The notes beneath the pieces are model-generated. The model was not told the origin of the DNA. It searched no databases and saw nothing but the letters and a program-made list of their open reading frames with translations. Positions 26,831 to 35,576 of a DNA stretch of 64,000 nucleotides are shown here, in pieces. Each line of letters begins with the position of its first letter. The first letter of the stretch is position 1. The position numbers were made by a program, and so were the translations under genes. The stretch is from Paracoccaceae bacterium (GTDB lineage: Bacteria > Pseudomonadota > Alphaproteobacteria > Rhodobacterales > Rhodobacteraceae): assembly GCA_024236495.1 (NCBI GenBank), contig JACKKJ010000003.1, positions 62,001-126,000 of the forward strand, written 5' to 3'.

Positions 26831-28648
26831 TCAGAACGACTTCGACACCCCGGCGAGGAAATAGAATTCCCGCTGCTTCTGGTTGATGGTCGAGGTCTCG
26901 CGATCGGACCAGCGGCCGCCGGCGTCGAATTGCAGGCTGGTGGAACGGTCGATCCGGTAGCGGAAATTGACCGAAGGCATGACGAAGGTCTCCTGGCCAT
27001 CCGCCAGATCGCGGTAACCGACCCGCAGGCGCGGGCTCAGGTAGATGTCCTCGGCCAGCGGAATGCGGACAGATCCGTCGGCGACGTAAAGGCTGCTGTC
27101 CTGCGCGTCTGCGAAACGCAGGCCAAGGTTGACCCGGTCATTTTCCATGAAGACGTCCGACCCGGTGAGACGCAGGCCATAATAGCCGCGCACCCCGTCG
27201 TCATCGACGGCCGCGACGGGGGTGCCCGTCGTCGACGCCGGCGTGCCGCTGTTGTGGTAAAGCGTCCCGTCAACCGAAAGATCCCAGGTTTCGTTCAGCT
27301 TGCCATAGTAGGTCAGCCCGAGTGTCGTCACCTTGGCCGACCGGTCAAGCGCCAGATCCTCGACCGCGTCCTCGCCAAAGAGCGCGACCAGCTCCTCGAC
27401 CGTGTCGACGCTCTGGCCGATCAGGGCGTTTTGCATGTTCAGCGTGGGGCTGCGGTAATAGGATACCCGCCCGGTCACCCGCGCGTTGTTGTCAAGCCTT
27501 GCCGTCCCCGACACAAGCACACGGCTCAGTTCCTGGAACTTCAGGTCGTACTCGGCGTTCGCATACAGGCTGAAGTCGTCGAAGCTGCGTTCGTATTCGA
27601 CGCCAAGCGCGTGGCGATAGGTCAGCGATCCGTCCTGTTCCATCGCGGTATAGACGGTCAGGTCGCCGTCACCGCCGAGGTCTTCCCAGGTGGCGCTGGC
27701 GCCCAGAAGCCAGCGGTCGCCGGACAGGAAATCGTCGCGAGAGCTCTCGACCACGCGGCCAAGAACCGCCCCGACCGTCACGCCGCTTCCCGTCGGCCAT
27801 TTCAGCGCGATGCCGTCCGTCCGGTAGGCGATGGCGCGCGGGTCCAGCTTCTGGCGGCCGATGGTGATGACCCGGCCCGATGCCTTGTCCTCGAAGGAAA
27901 TCAGAGCTTCCGACAGGCGCAGGTCGCTTTCGTTGTCCTCGAAGTCGTGATCCGCGATACCCGCGAATGTCAGCCGGATGCGCCGCTCTGCATTGTCGAT
28001 GGTGCGGGTAAAGTTCAGCCCGGCCACCAGCGCGTTTTCAAAGACGTCGTCCTCCTCGGCCGGTGTTTCCGGTGTCGGCGTCAGTTCCGTGATCTCGGTC
28101 GTGCCTTCGTTGTAGCGATAGGTCAGCGTGAGGAGGCCGCGATCCTTCACGGTCGTGCCGGTCGAGGCGGCGTCCGCCGCCGCCGCCGTCGCGGCGGCGC
28201 TGCGGCGAGGGGCGGCCGCGCGCGGGGCGGCAGTCTGCGCGGGCGCCGTGGCGGCGACCGCCGGGGCAGGGGGATTGGGCGGCATCGGCGTCGCACCCGA
28301 CAACAGCGCGTTCAGCCGCGCCTGAACACGCGCGGCGCCCTCGCCGTTGGGGTATTTCTGCAAATAGGTCTCGTATTCGGCCTTGGCATGCGCCAGCTGT
28401 CCGTTCGCCTCGCGCACATTGCCCAGAAGCTCCTGCGCGCGCGCACTGTAGGCGTGTTCCGGCATCGAGGTCAGGCGGGTCAGAAGCTGGACCGCGTGGA
28501 TGTATTGTTCGGCGTCGATGGCCTGCTGGGCCTGCTGCATCAGGTTCTCGACCGCGGCACTGGGCGCGGCTGTCTGTGCTGCGGTAATCTCTGCCTGCCC
28601 GATCTGGAGCGCCAGGACCGTCAGGCCGATGCTCGTGATCCGTTTCAT
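26831..28648 (-). CDS. TPR plus outer-membrane beta-barrel protein, partner of the 21-heme cytochrome
   Basis: A 605-residue exported protein: signal peptide (about 1-25), TPR-like helical repeats (about 30-120; AEQYIHAVQLLTRLTSMPEHAYSARAQ), an Ala/Pro-rich linker (about 125-160), then about 440 residues of alternating beta-strand sequence ending in a terminal Phe (LAGVSKSF), the outer-membrane barrel signature. It contains no heme motif. It lies 118 bases downstream of the 21-heme cytochrome on the same strand, so the two are probably one operon. By analogy with MtrAB/PioAB pairs it could house or anchor the cytochrome; sequence relation to MtrB is not evident by eye. Start ATG 28648 with AAAGGGGG upstream. 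Confidence 0.75.
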   Translation of the reverse strand: MKRITSIGLTVLALQIGQAEITAAQTAAPSAAVENLMQQAQQAIDAEQYIHAVQLLTRLTSMPEHAYSARAQELLGNVREANGQLAHAKAEYETYLQKYPNGEGAARVQARLNALLSGATPMPPNPPAPAVAATAPAQTAAPRAAAPRRSAAATAAAADAASTGTTVKDRGLLTLTYRYNEGTTEITELTPTPETPAEEDDVFENALVAGLNFTRTIDNAERRIRLTFAGIADHDFEDNESDLRLSEALISFEDKASGRVITIGRQKLDPRAIAYRTDGIALKWPTGSGVTVGAVLGRVVESSRDDFLSGDRWLLGASATWEDLGGDGDLTVYTAMEQDGSLTYRHALGVEYERSFDDFSLYANAEYDLKFQELSRVLVSGTARLDNNARVTGRVSYYRSPTLNMQNALIGQSVDTVEELVALFGEDAVEDLALDRSAKVTTLGLTYYGKLNETWDLSVDGTLYHNSGTPASTTGTPVAAVDDDGVRGYYGLRLTGSDVFMENDRVNLGLRFADAQDSSLYVADGSVRIPLAEDIYLSPRLRVGYRDLADGQETFVMPSVNFRYRIDRSTSLQFDAGGRWSDRETSTINQKQREFYFLAGVSKSF

Positions 28649-28766
28649 GCTCTGCCCCCTTTGATGACAGGAGTGGGTCGGTCTTTGCGACGCGTTCCCT
28701 TCTTGGTGGCCTTGCCCCGCGCGCGGGACAGGGCATCGGTTCTGGCCGGGGCCGCCACCCGTGCCA

Positions 28767-30434
28767 TCAGAAATGGCAGCCAAGGCAGTTGTCGCCGGAC
28801 GAATGGGCGCTTCCCCTGATCGCGTTGCCATCGGCAGGGTCGCGCGTTTCGCCGGGATAGCCGTAGTGGCAGTCCACGCAATCGCCGTTATCGACGACAA
28901 GCGAATGGTTCATGATCGGGGTCGGCGGTTCGCCCGCATTGTGGCAGTCCGTGCAGTCGTTCGATGTGATCAGGCTGACGGCGTGGAAGCCCGGCTGCTG
29001 GCGCGCGCCCCAGTTGTTGCCCGGAACGTGGCAGCTTGCGCAGTTCAGCGTCGTTTCGTCGTGATCGAGGCTCACGCTGGCGAAATCGTCCGTCGACAGG
29101 TGGCAGGCGGCACAATCCGTTGTCGTCTCGGTGTGCCAGACCGGCTGGGTCGGTGCGCCCCAGGTGTTGCCGGCGTAGTGGCAGCTTTCGCAGGTTCCGA
29201 TGACCTCGTTATGGTCCACATCGATGCCCGACCCGAAGCTGGCGGTCGACCCGTGGCAGGCCGCACAGTCATCCGAGGTCGCCATGTGGTCGCCGGGCTG
29301 CGTCGGCGCGCCCCAGGTGTTGCCCGAGAAGTGGCAGCTTTGGCAGGTTCCGATGACCTCGTTGTGATCCACGTCGAGGCTCGCGGTGAAGCTGGCGGTC
29401 GATCCGTGGCAGGCCGCACAGTCATCCGAGGTCGCCATGTGGTCGCCGGGCTGGGCGGGCGCGCCAAAGGTGTTGCCGCCGAAGTGGCAGGTCGCGCAGG
29501 GTTCCATCGTTTCCTGGTGGTCGAAGGTCCGCCCGATCGAGAAGGCCAGGGTATTGTGGCATTCGGCGCAGTCCTGCGACACCGGCGGGTGGCTTGGCGG
29601 CTGCGATTCCGCGCCCCAGGGATTGCCGTCGAAGTGGCACGACACGCAGGCGCCCGGAACCGCGTCATGGTCAAGGTCGACGGCGGCGAAGCTGCGTTCG
29701 AAGAAGGGCGTGTGGCAGGTATCGCAGGTCTCGGGCGCCGGAATGTGATCGACGGGTTTGCCCATGGCGGTGGTGCCGTTGTGGCAGTTCGCGCAGGGCT
29801 GGTCGATCAGCAGGTGATCGACGGAGGCGCCGGCGAAGGTCAGCGTGCCGTGGCAGGAGGCGCAGTCGTCCGGCGCCTCGATGTGGTCGGCGGGCTGGCC
29901 GGGCGCGGTCGTGCCGTTGTGGCACGACGCGCAGCTTCCGATCACGTCGCGGTGGTCGACGCGCACGTCCTTGCGGTTGGTCGTGACATGGCAGTTGTCG
30001 CAGCGGTCGGTCGCCGGGATGTGGTTGGCGGGCTTGCCGCGTGCCTTCGATCCGTTGTGGCAGGTGGCGCAGTCCTGGGTGATGCCGCTGTGGTCAAAGG
30101 CGAAAGGCCGGAAGTTGCGGGTCGTGTGGCAATCCTGGCAGGAATTGCCGACCGGCGGGTGCGATGCCGGCTTGCCGGGCGCGATGCCGCCGTTGTGGCA
30201 CGACACGCAGTCGCGCGGCGTGCCTTTCGTCGTGTTGTTGACATGGCAGGCTTCGCAGAAGATCTCGGCGTGGCGTCCGGTCAGCGGGATGCCGCCAACC
30301 TGCACATGGTCGAAGCCGGGCATCGAATTGGCGCTGTCCTGGGCCAGAGCGGGCTGCGTCACTGCGATCAGCATGGTCAGGAATGCCGCGAGAACCGCGA
30401 AAAGCCCCGTGCGTCCTGCATGAACGGTACGCAT
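28767..30434 (-). CDS. Secreted multiheme cytochrome c with 21 CxxCH motifs
   Basis: A 555-residue protein with a signal peptide (about 1-32, ending QPALAQ) and 21 CxxCH motifs and no other domain. Two motif contexts alternate with plain ones: in the N-terminal half CxxCHNG-x4-GxPxxH, in the C-terminal half CxxCH[FYV]xGNx[WF]GAxxQPxxH. Most units also carry a DH or xxH that can give the second axial His, so bis-His hemes in a long chain are likely. About one heme per 26 residues. No membrane anchor or lipobox is seen. Start ATG 30434 follows GGAGGGG. Best read as a periplasmic, trans-outer-membrane or extracellular electron wire; donor and acceptor unknown. Confidence 0.9.
   Translation of the reverse strand: MRTVHAGRTGLFAVLAAFLTMLIAVTQPALAQDSANSMPGFDHVQVGGIPLTGRHAEIFCEACHVNNTTKGTPRDCVSCHNGGIAPGKPASHPPVGNSCQDCHTTRNFRPFAFDHSGITQDCATCHNGSKARGKPANHIPATDRCDNCHVTTNRKDVRVDHRDVIGSCASCHNGTTAPGQPADHIEAPDDCASCHGTLTFAGASVDHLLIDQPCANCHNGTTAMGKPVDHIPAPETCDTCHTPFFERSFAAVDLDHDAVPGACVSCHFDGNPWGAESQPPSHPPVSQDCAECHNTLAFSIGRTFDHQETMEPCATCHFGGNTFGAPAQPGDHMATSDDCAACHGSTASFTASLDVDHNEVIGTCQSCHFSGNTWGAPTQPGDHMATSDDCAACHGSTASFGSGIDVDHNEVIGTCESCHYAGNTWGAPTQPVWHTETTTDCAACHLSTDDFASVSLDHDETTLNCASCHVPGNNWGARQQPGFHAVSLITSNDCTDCHNAGEPPTPIMNHSLVVDNGDCVDCHYGYPGETRDPADGNAIRGSAHSSGDNCLGCHF
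29141..29446. repeat. Two 153-bp tandem units inside the 21-heme cytochrome gene
   Basis: The DNA repeats with a 153-base period: for example the segment starting GTGGCAGGCCGCACAGTCAT occurs at 29253 and again at 29406, with a run of over 40 identical bases. Each unit encodes 51 residues with two heme motifs (CAACH and CQSCH or CESCH). A recent in-frame duplication that added two hemes. Confidence 0.85.
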
Positions 30435-30526
30435 CGCCGCCCCTCCGAATGGCCCGTTGGTCATTCCGCAATCTCCAAACTGCCCTGCCGACTGCATCAA
30501 TTTGTCGCGCACAATCACGTTGACGT

Positions 30527-30556
30527 GACCCTAGGGTCGGGTTTCCCCGGGGTCAA
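30527..30556 (-). promoter_or_regulatory. Candidate promoter and palindromic operator for the multiheme cytochrome operon
   Basis: Reading leftward, TTGACC (30556-30551), a 17-base spacer and TAGGGT (30533-30528) form a plausible sigma70 promoter about 90 bases before the cytochrome start. The perfect 12-bp palindrome GACCCTAGGGTC (30527-30538) overlaps the -10, a natural operator position. The rest of the 297-base gap up to aroA shows only a small TGGAG/CTCCA hairpin (30587-30601). Confidence 0.5.
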
Positions 30557-30731
30557 CGCTTTTGCGCCATTGTATCTCTTATGGGGTGGAGTGTAGCTCC
30601 ATAGTCGCAAGGACGTGCTTTCAGGTCGGTCGGAAACGCCGACGAAATCGGCGGTTCGCATCGCGGTGCTGCCCATGGACGCTTCGGAACGCTTGCGCTA
30701 TCAGCGGGGCAGATCTTGAAGGGAGCTCCGA

Positions 30732-32081
30732 ATGTCCGGCCATGGCGAACCCATTCCGATGACCGCGCGCAGGTCCGGTCCGCTTCGCGGCGTGGCCGAG
30801 GTGCCGGGGGACAAGTCGATTTCCCATCGTTCGCTCATTCTGGGCGCGCTTTCGGTCGGCGAGACGCGGGTGACGGGGCTTCTCGAAGGGCAGGACGTAC
30901 TCGACACCGCGAAGGCGATGCGCGCATTCGGGGCCGAGGTGACGCGGCTTGGCGCGGGCGACTGGTCGGTTCACGGCGTCGGCGTCGGCGGGTTCGCGGA
31001 GCCGGCCGACGTGATCGACTGCGGCAATTCCGGCACCGGCGTACGGCTGATCATGGGGGCGATGGCGACATCGCCCATCAGCGCGACCTTTACCGGCGAC
31101 GCATCCCTGCGCAAGCGCCCGATGGGGCGCGTGACAGATCCTCTCGCCCTATTCGGGGCGCAGTCCTACGGGCGCAAGGGCGGCCGGCTGCCCATGACGA
31201 TCGTCGGGGCGGCGGAACCGGTGCCGGTGCGTTACACCGTGCCGATGCCGTCCGCCCAGGTGAAATCGGCGGTGCTGCTGGCGGGGCTCAACGCCCCCGG
31301 CGAAACCGTGGTGATCGAAAAGGAACCGACCCGCGACCATTCCGAACGGATGCTGCGCGGCTTCGGCGCCGACCTGACGGTCGAGGATACGGCTGAAGGC
31401 CGGGTGATCGTCCTGAGGGGCCAGCCGGAACTGAAGCCGCAAAGCGTCGCCGTGCCGCGCGATCCGTCCTCGGCCGCCTTCCCGGTCTGCGCCGCGCTGA
31501 TCGTCGAAGGCTCCGACATCCTGGTGCCCGGCGTCAGCCAGAACCCGACCCGCAACGGCCTTTACACCACGCTGGTCGAGATGGGGGCCGACATCGCCTT
31601 TGAAAACCCGCGCGAAGAAGGGGGCGAACCCGTCGCCGACCTGCGCGTGCGCTTTTCCGCGCTCAAGGGGATCGAGGTGCCGGAGGACCGCGCGGCAAGC
31701 ATGATCGACGAATACCCGGTGCTGTCGGTCGTCGCGGCCTGCGCCGAGGGCACGACGGTGATGCGCGGCGTCAAGGAACTGCGCGTCAAGGAAAGCGACC
31801 GCATCGACGCGATGGCGCGCGGGCTTGAGGCGATGGGCGTCAGGATCGAGGAAGACGAGGATACGCTGATCGTTCACGGCATGGGGCCGGGCGGCGTGCC
31901 GGGCGGCGGCACCGCGAAGACCCATATCGACCACCGGATCGCGATGTCCTTCCTCGTCCTTGGCCTTGCCGCGAAAAAGCCCGTCAGCGTCGATGACGGA
32001 TCGCCCATCGCGACCTCCTTCCCGCTGTTCGAGGGGCTGATGGCGGGCCTTGGCGCGCAGATCGCGCGGGACGGCGCGTGA
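30732..32081 (+). CDS. aroA: 3-phosphoshikimate 1-carboxyvinyltransferase (EPSP synthase), class II type
   Basis: A 449-residue shikimate-pathway enzyme joining shikimate-3-phosphate and phosphoenolpyruvate. [16 protein letters not shown] binds substrate; [10 protein letters not shown] and KESDRI are core motifs. All four class II marks are present: GDKS, SAQVK, NPTR and RDHSE (R-x-H-x-E). The residue matching Ala100 of CP4 is Gly (NSGTG). ATG 30732 follows AAGGGAG. Its stop overlaps cmk by 4 bases (GTGA), the start of a conserved aroA-cmk-rpsA-ihfB block. Confidence 0.97.
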   Translation: MSGHGEPIPMTARRSGPLRGVAEVPGDKSISHRSLILGALSVGETRVTGLLEGQDVLDTAKAMRAFGAEVTRLGAGDWSVHGVGVGGFAEPADVIDCGNSGTGVRLIMGAMATSPISATFTGDASLRKRPMGRVTDPLALFGAQSYGRKGGRLPMTIVGAAEPVPVRYTVPMPSAQVKSAVLLAGLNAPGETVVIEKEPTRDHSERMLRGFGADLTVEDTAEGRVIVLRGQPELKPQSVAVPRDPSSAAFPVCAALIVEGSDILVPGVSQNPTRNGLYTTLVEMGADIAFENPREEGGEPVADLRVRFSALKGIEVPEDRAASMIDEYPVLSVVAACAEGTTVMRGVKELRVKESDRIDAMARGLEAMGVRIEEDEDTLIVHGMGPGGVPGGGTAKTHIDHRIAMSFLVLGLAAKKPVSVDDGSPIATSFPLFEGLMAGLGAQIARDGA

Positions 32082-32671
32082 TCTTCACGGTCGCCATCGA
32101 CGGGCCGGCGGCGGCGGGGAAGGGCACGATCTCGCGCGCGGTCGCGGCGCATTTCGGTTTTGCCCATCTCGACACCGGGCTTCTTTACCGCGCCGTGGGG
32201 GCGAAGGGCGGCGATCCGGTTCGGGCGGCGCAAACCCTGTCGGACGCGGACCTGGCCCGCCCCGACCTGCGCACCCTCGCGGCCGGCCAGGCCGCCAGCC
32301 GCGTCGCCACCATCCCCGAGGTGCGCGCCGCCCTTGTCGCCTTTCAGCGCGCCTTCGCCCGCCGCGAAGGCGGCGCGGTCCTGGACGGGCGCGACATCGG
32401 CACGGTGATCTGCCCCGAGGCGGAGGTGAAGCTTTACGTCACCGCCAGCGCGCAAGTCCGCGCCCACCGCCGCTGGCTGGAAGTCGGCGGCGACGAGGCG
32501 CAGGTTCTGGCCGAGGTGATCGAGCGCGACAAGCGGGACGCGGAACGGGCGGTGGCGCCGTTGAAACCCGCCCCGGACGCGCTGGTGCTGGATACGAGCG
32601 AGATGACGGTAGAGGAAGCGGTCGACGCCGCGCGTGCGGTCATCGCCGCGCGGATCGAAGGGCGGTCCTGA
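32078..32671 (+). CDS. cmk: Cytidylate kinase
   Basis: A 197-residue nucleoside monophosphate kinase making CDP and dCDP from CMP and dCMP. The P-loop is [13 protein letters not shown] (residues about 7-19), followed by [11 protein letters not shown] (CMP site), LDGRDIGTV and a C-terminal region [12 protein letters not shown]. Uses GTG 32078, overlapping the aroA stop. Slightly shorter than enterobacterial Cmk, normal for this order. Confidence 0.95.
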   Translation: MIFTVAIDGPAAAGKGTISRAVAAHFGFAHLDTGLLYRAVGAKGGDPVRAAQTLSDADLARPDLRTLAAGQAASRVATIPEVRAALVAFQRAFARREGGAVLDGRDIGTVICPEAEVKLYVTASAQVRAHRRWLEVGGDEAQVLAEVIERDKRDAERAVAPLKPAPDALVLDTSEMTVEEAVDAARAVIAARIEGRS

Positions 32672-32773
32672 CGCAGGCGGCCCGGCAGCCGCCGCCCGGC
32701 GGGCCGGATGCCCCAATCTCCTTGCGTCCTTGGGCGCTTGCCGCTATAGCGCCCCCATCCTGAGGCAGGAGTC

Positions 32774-32812
32774 GCCGAGCGCCGGGCAGTCGTCCGGACG
32801 ACGCGGCTTTTT
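32774..32812 (+). terminator. Terminator-like hairpin in the rpsA leader
   Basis: GCCG (32774-32777) can close with CGGC (32804-32807) around the perfect palindrome GTCGTCCGGACGAC (32789-32802), followed by TTTTT (32808-32812). It may end cmk transcripts or form part of an autoregulated S1 leader. Confidence 0.45.
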
Positions 32813-32886
32813 GTCGTGGGGCCAGCAAAGACCGGCGGAGCCAACCGCATGGCCAGTCAAATCGCTTGTAAAGGAACTGAACACGC

Positions 32887-34566
32887 ATGTGCGCTAAAGC
32901 GACCATGGAGGAATTCGAAGCCCTCCTGAACGAAAGCTTCGAGATCGACACCCCGGACGAGGGGTCTGTCGTCAAGGGCAAGGTCATCGCCATCGAGGCG
33001 GGCCAGGCCATCATCGACGTCGGCTACAAGATGGAAGGCCGCGTCGATCTGAAAGAATTCGCAGCCCCCGGCCAGGCCCCCGAGATCGCGGTGGGCGATG
33101 AGGTCGAGGTCTATCTCGACCGCGTCGAGAACGCCCGCGGCGAAGCCGTCATCAGCCGCGAGAAAGCCCGCCGCGAAGAGGCCTGGGACCGTCTCGAAAA
33201 GGCCTATGCCAGCGAAGAGCGCGTCGATGGCGCCATCTTCGGCCGCGTCAAGGGCGGCTTCACCGTCGATCTGGGTGGCGCTGTCGCGTTCCTTCCGGGG
33301 TCGCAGGTTGACGTGCGTCCGGTGCGCGACGCCGGCCCGCTCATGGGCATGAAGCAGCCGTTCCAGATCCTCAAGATGGACCGCCGCCGGGGCAACATCG
33401 TCGTCTCGCGCCGCGCGATCCTCGAAGAGAGCCGCGCCGAACAGCGCGCCGAGGTCATCGGCAACCTGTCCGAAGGCCAGGTCGTGGATGGCGTGGTCAA
33501 GAACATCACCGAATACGGTGCGTTCGTTGATCTTGGCGGTGTCGACGGCCTTCTCCATGTCACCGACATGGCGTGGCGCCGCGTGAACCACCCGTCGGAG
33601 ATCCTGAACATCGGCGAGACCGTGAAGGTCCAGGTGATCAAGATCAACAAGGAAACCCACCGCATCTCGCTCGGCATGAAGCAGCTTCAGTCCGACCCGT
33701 GGGATTCGGTCGAGGCGAAGTTCCCGCTGGGCTCGGTCCACAAGGGCCGCGTCACGAACATCACCGACTACGGTGCATTCGTGGAACTGGAAGCCGGGGT
33801 CGAGGGCCTTGTCCACGTCTCGGAAATGTCCTGGACCAAGAAGAACGTCCATCCGGGCAAGATCGTCTCCACCTCGCAGGAAGTGGATGTCATGGTCCTG
33901 GAAATCGACAGCGCCAAGCGCCGCGTGTCGCTGGGCCTGAAGCAGACGATGCGCAACCCGTGGGAAGTCTTCGCCGAGAAGCATCCGTCGGGCTCGGTCA
34001 TCGAGGGCGAAGTCAAGAACATCACCGAATTCGGTCTGTTCGTCGGCCTCGAGAACGACATCGACGGCATGGTGCACCTTTCCGACCTCAGCTGGGACCA
34101 GCGCGGCGAGGATGCGATCCAGTCCTACCGCAAGGGCGACGTGGTCAAGGCCGCGGTCACCGAGGTGGACGTCGAGAAGGAGCGCATCTCGCTCTCCATC
34201 AAGGCGCTGGATGCCGACACGTTCTCCGACGCCGTTGACGGCGTGAAGCGCGGTTCGGTCATCACCGTGAACGTCACCGCGATCGAGGATGGCGGCATCG
34301 AGGTGGACTACAACGGCATGAAGTCCTTCATCCGCCGGTCCGACCTTGCCCGCGACCGCGCCGACCAGCGGCCGGAGCGGTTCCAGGTGGGCGACCACGT
34401 CGACGTTCGCGTCACCAACGTCGACAGCAAGACCCGCAAGCTGGGTGTGTCGATCAAGGCGCGCGAGATCGCCGAAGAGAAGGAAGCCGTGGAACAGTAC
34501 GGCTCCTCGGATTCCGGCGCGTCGCTCGGCGACATCCTGGGCGCCGCGCTCAAGGGCAACAAGTAA
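32887..34566 (+). CDS. rpsA: 30S ribosomal protein S1
   Basis: A 559-residue protein built from six S1 RNA-binding repeats, the usual size. The repeats are visible as GSVVKGKVIAIEAGQAIIDVG, VDGAIFGRVKGGFTVDLGG, VVDGVVKNITEYGAFVDLGG, VHKGRVTNITDYGAFVELE, VIEGEVKNITEFGLFVGLE, and the C-terminal one near 455-535. It unfolds and docks mRNA on the ribosome. GTAAAGGAACTG upstream is the ribosome binding site; the unusually long 215-base leader may be used for feedback control. Confidence 0.98.
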   Translation: MCAKATMEEFEALLNESFEIDTPDEGSVVKGKVIAIEAGQAIIDVGYKMEGRVDLKEFAAPGQAPEIAVGDEVEVYLDRVENARGEAVISREKARREEAWDRLEKAYASEERVDGAIFGRVKGGFTVDLGGAVAFLPGSQVDVRPVRDAGPLMGMKQPFQILKMDRRRGNIVVSRRAILEESRAEQRAEVIGNLSEGQVVDGVVKNITEYGAFVDLGGVDGLLHVTDMAWRRVNHPSEILNIGETVKVQVIKINKETHRISLGMKQLQSDPWDSVEAKFPLGSVHKGRVTNITDYGAFVELEAGVEGLVHVSEMSWTKKNVHPGKIVSTSQEVDVMVLEIDSAKRRVSLGLKQTMRNPWEVFAEKHPSGSVIEGEVKNITEFGLFVGLENDIDGMVHLSDLSWDQRGEDAIQSYRKGDVVKAAVTEVDVEKERISLSIKALDADTFSDAVDGVKRGSVITVNVTAIEDGGIEVDYNGMKSFIRRSDLARDRADQRPERFQVGDHVDVRVTNVDSKTRKLGVSIKAREIAEEKEAVEQYGSSDSGASLGDILGAALKGNK

Positions 34567-34588
34567 GACAGGGGGCCACGGCCCCGGC

Positions 34589-34616
34589 AAGGCCCCGCGC
34601 AGCCGCGCGGGGCCTT
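34589..34616 (+). terminator. rpsA terminator
   Basis: A 12-bp perfect stem AAGGCCCCGCGC (34589-34600) / GCGCGGGGCCTT (34605-34616) with loop AGCC, followed by TGCATTTGT. A strong rho-independent terminator 23 bases after rpsA, though the T-run is short. Confidence 0.8.
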
Positions 34617-34769
34617 TGCATTTGTGCGCGAATCATCTGCCTGCGGCGGGCCCGTGCCGCATCGCCGTGCCGGTGGTTCTGCAGCGCGGCAAGGCACCCC
34701 GGGCGTCCCCTGCCGCAGGATTCGCGCCCCAAGCGGCGGGAACGCGAACCTTTCCAAAGGCTTTACTGT

Positions 34770-34797
34770 TTGTCGCAGGGGATTTTCCGCCTATAGT
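34770..34797 (+). promoter_or_regulatory. ihfB promoter
   Basis: TTGTCG (34770-34775), a 16-base spacer and TATAGT (34792-34797) form a good sigma70 promoter about 55 bases before ihfB. It lies in the AT-richer part of the 289-base gap after the rpsA terminator. Confidence 0.6.
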
Positions 34798-34855
34798 CCT
34801 CGGAAAATACAAACGTCGGCGGCCGCGTTGCGAGCCGTACGCTCAGGGGGGTTGA

Positions 34856-35137
34856 ATGATCCGTTCCGAACTGATCCAGAAGATCGCCGAAGAAAATCCG
34901 CACCTGTTCCAACGTGATGTCGAAAGGATCGTGAACACGATCTTCGAGGAAATAGTCAGCGCGCTGGCACGCGGCGATCGGGTGGAATTGCGCGGATTCG
35001 GCGCCTTTTCGGTAAAGCGGCGCGACTCGCGCCAGGGCCGTAACCCGCGCACGGGCGCCTCGGTCGATGTGGACGAAAAACATGTACCCTTCTTCAAGAC
35101 CGGAAAGCTCTTGCGCGACCGACTGAATGGTGGCTGA
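34856..35137 (+). CDS. ihfB: Integration host factor subunit beta
   Basis: A 93-residue DNA-bending protein of the HU/IHF family; with the alpha subunit it sharply bends DNA. Motifs: [15 protein letters not shown] at the N-terminus, [14 protein letters not shown] and the DNA-contact arm [26 protein letters not shown]. The rpsA-ihfB order is conserved in proteobacteria. The ribosome binding site is GGGGGG just before ATG 34856. Confidence 0.97.
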   Translation: MIRSELIQKIAEENPHLFQRDVERIVNTIFEEIVSALARGDRVELRGFGAFSVKRRDSRQGRNPRTGASVDVDEKHVPFFKTGKLLRDRLNGG

Positions 35138-35146
35138 TCGCTTCTG

Positions 35147-35506
35147 ATGCTGCGCTTCGTGAAATGGCTGTTCCTGGCCCTTCTGGGCCTTGTCCTGCTG
35201 GCCGTGGCCTCTGCCAACCGCGATCCAGTGCTGCTGCGCCTTCTGCCCTCCGAGGTGGACAGCTTCTTCGGATTCGGTCTCGCGCTTGAGGTGCCGCTGT
35301 TTCTTGCGATCTTCGCGGGCATCGTTGCAGGCCTTGGCATCGGTTTCGTCTGGGAATGGCTGCGCGAGGCAAAGCACAGAAGCGCTGCGACCCAGCACAA
35401 GCGCGAGGCAGGCCGTCTGGCGCGCGAGGTCGACAGGCTGAAGACCCAGAAGAACGAACCCGAAGACGAGGTTCTGGCCCTGATCGACGGCAAGGGGACA
35501 CGCTGA
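35147..35506 (+). CDS. LapA-domain (DUF1049) inner-membrane protein
   Basis: A 119-residue protein with two transmembrane helices (about 5-24 and 42-66) and a charged cytoplasmic tail predicted as coiled coil (AAT QHKREAGRLAREVDRLKTQKNE region). It matches the LapA family, which in E. coli helps regulate lipopolysaccharide synthesis with LapB. It sits 9 bases after ihfB; the ihfB-lapA pairing is common in Rhodobacterales. Confidence 0.85.
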   Translation: MLRFVKWLFLALLGLVLLAVASANRDPVLLRLLPSEVDSFFGFGLALEVPLFLAIFAGIVAGLGIGFVWEWLREAKHRSAATQHKREAGRLAREVDRLKTQKNEPEDEVLALIDGKGTR

Positions 35507-35576
35507 GCCTGCCGGCGAGGGCCCCGGAGGGGCGGGGGGATTTGTGTGCCCCGCGATTTTCGTCTAAGCCCTGCGC

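Noticed and set aside
28761..30596. Open frame of 611 codons on the plus strand opposite the multiheme cytochrome
   Set aside because: Its repeated GAVAG-type sequence simply mirrors the heme repeats of the opposite strand.
30570..30620. Hairpin before aroA considered as a tRNA or riboswitch
   Set aside because: Only a 5-bp stem; no cloverleaf or known aptamer features.
32857..34590. Open frame of 577 codons on the minus strand opposite rpsA
   Set aside because: Mirror of the S1 repeats; no ribosome site.
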